Positions 63,398 to 64,000 of a DNA stretch of 64,000 bases are shown here, one piece after another. The notes below the pieces were generated by a model, which did not search any database, had not been told where the DNA came from, and was given only the letters and a program-made list of their open reading frames with translations. Origin of the DNA: Salipiger pallidus (lineage in GTDB: Bacteria; Pseudomonadota; Alphaproteobacteria; Rhodobacterales; Rhodobacteraceae); contig NZ_BMJV01000004.1 in the NCBI RefSeq assembly GCF_014643635.1, forward strand, positions 372,001-436,000, written 5' to 3'. Every line of letters starts with the position of its first letter. Position 1 is the stretch's first letter. Position numbers and translations under genes: made by a program.

Positions 63398-64000
63398 TGA
63401 TGACCGCAACCGCAACCGCCCAAGATGCCGTGACGCTCGACATGGGCAGCATGGAACTGCGCGAGGTGAACAGCACCCTGCAGGCGGCCGCCGCCACCAA
63501 CCGCACGCAATTCGAGGTGCTCAACACCCTCGGCAGCCACGCCATCGCCGTGGGACTTGACGCCGAGATCAAGGTCACCGTGAAAGGCTCGACCGGCTAC
63601 TACTGCGCGGGCATGAACAAACGCGCGACGGTGCATGTCACCGGCTCGGTCGGACCCGGCGTGGCCGAGAACATGATGAGCGGCACGGTGATCGTCGATG
63701 GCGATGCGTCGCAATACGCCGGGGCCACCGCCCATGGCGGGCTGCTGGTCATCAAGGGCAACGCCTCGTCGCGCTGCGGCATCTCGATGAAGGGCATCGA
63801 CATCGTGGTGCATGGCAACATTGGCCACATGTCCGCCTTCATGGCGCAGAAGGGCAACTTGGTGGTGCTTGGCGATGCCGGGGACGCGCTCGGGGACAGC
63901 CTCTACGAGGCGCGTCTGTTCGTGCGCGGATCGGTGAAATCGCTCGGTGCCGACTGCATCGAAAAGGAGATGCGCCCCGAGCATCTCGAACTCCTCAAGG
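63397..64000 (+). CDS. mgsB: GlxC/MgsB-like glutamate-synthase-related subunit, truncated by window end
   Basis: About 201 residues are visible. The pattern VKGSTGYYCAGMNKRATVHVTGSVGPGVAENMMSG and the following G-rich strands match the GXGXG right-handed beta-helix domain of the glutamate synthase alpha chain, found alone in GlxC/MgsB proteins. It forms part of the N-methylglutamate synthase complex with the preceding amidotransferase. The start is the ATG at 63397, overlapping the upstream stop, or the ATG at 63400. The third subunit and the glutamine-synthetase-like GmaS would be expected to the right of the window. A role in another glutamate-dependent amidation cannot be excluded. Confidence 0.78.
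   Translation, partial: MMTATATAQDAVTLDMGSMELREVNSTLQAAAATNRTQFEVLNTLGSHAIAVGLDAEIKVTVKGSTGYYCAGMNKRATVHVTGSVGPGVAENMMSGTVIVDGDASQYAGATAHGGLLVIKGNASSRCGISMKGIDIVVHGNIGHMSAFMAQKGNLVVLGDAGDALGDSLYEARLFVRGSVKSLGADCIEKEMRPEHLELLK

Noticed and set aside
1-64000. tRNA, rRNA or CRISPR loci
   Set aside because: I looked for T-loop sequences of the GGTTCGA type, rRNA-like stretches and regularly spaced repeats in the gaps and found none that hold up.

Overview
This 64 kb window is high-GC chromosomal DNA of an alphaproteobacterium, almost certainly a marine Rhodobacteraceae (Roseobacter-group) member. The reasons are the C4-pathway 5-aminolevulinate synthase behind a perfect FNR-type box, DUF6314 and DUF3422 proteins, the ftsZ-lpxC-bamD-recN order, TRAP and spermidine-type ABC importers, and the GATase/GlxC-like pair at the right edge that in this family belongs to methylamine-glutamate metabolism. 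No rRNA, tRNA, CRISPR array or intact phage was seen. Statements about families rest on motif recognition by eye; no database search was run.

Layout. 1-7.2 kb: purB (cut by the window edge), DUF6314, DUF3422, a divergent sulfotransferase-like/glycosyltransferase pair, an unknown membrane protein and an M20 dipeptidase. 7.3-16.2 kb: a transporter remnant, hemA, a RodZ-like protein with a duplicated C-terminal domain, ispG, a DsbA-family thiol oxidoreductase, an aminotransferase and a cell-wall amidase. 16.7-25.3 kb: a cell envelope and division block: PBP1A, ftsZ, lpxC, bamD, recN. 25.5-29.3 kb: two SDR genes flanking a visibly lower-GC insert of two overlapping unknown ORFs. 29.7-34.3 kb: a DsbA/HCCA-isomerase-like protein, a glucosylglycerol-hydrolase-like GH13 enzyme, an unknown protein and a short MerR regulator. 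34.4-38.5 kb: a decayed nitrate-assimilation locus (intact TrpD-like gene, broken nasA, degenerate IS5-family element, broken nasT). 38.6-46.5 kb: GNAT and GntR genes divergent from a four-gene ABC importer with a hydantoin-racemase-like gene, then a luciferase-like monooxygenase. 47-51 kb: prfB, DUF2189, an XRE regulator and a small unknown. 50.6-54.1 kb: ilvH and ilvB, separated by an oppositely oriented acidic repeat protein. 54.4-61.6 kb: a small membrane protein, then a NarL-type two-component system divergent from a TRAP transporter with oversized membrane subunits. 61.7-64 kb: a nuclease-fold-like protein with a signal-peptide-like N terminus, then mgsA/mgsB-like genes running off the end.

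How parts work together. The best resolved regulatory circuit lies upstream of ilvB: a sigma70 promoter, a 15-codon leader peptide with Leu-Val-Gly-Ile-Val codons, a 9-bp antiterminator and a strong intrinsic terminator, i.e. branched-chain amino acid attenuation. hemA is predicted to respond to oxygen through FNR/FnrL. The GntR regulator probably controls the divergent ABC/racemase operon through a GTATA-N3-TATAC palindrome, and the two-component pair probably senses the TRAP substrate or a related ligand.

The most unusual observations are the ilv attenuator, an apparent ATT start codon on the class II glutamine amidotransferase, the acidic ~15-residue tandem-repeat protein lodged between ilvB and ilvH, the stepwise wreckage of the nas locus, and a family of dispersed intergenic hairpin elements, one of which seems to supply the ribosome-binding site of a gene.
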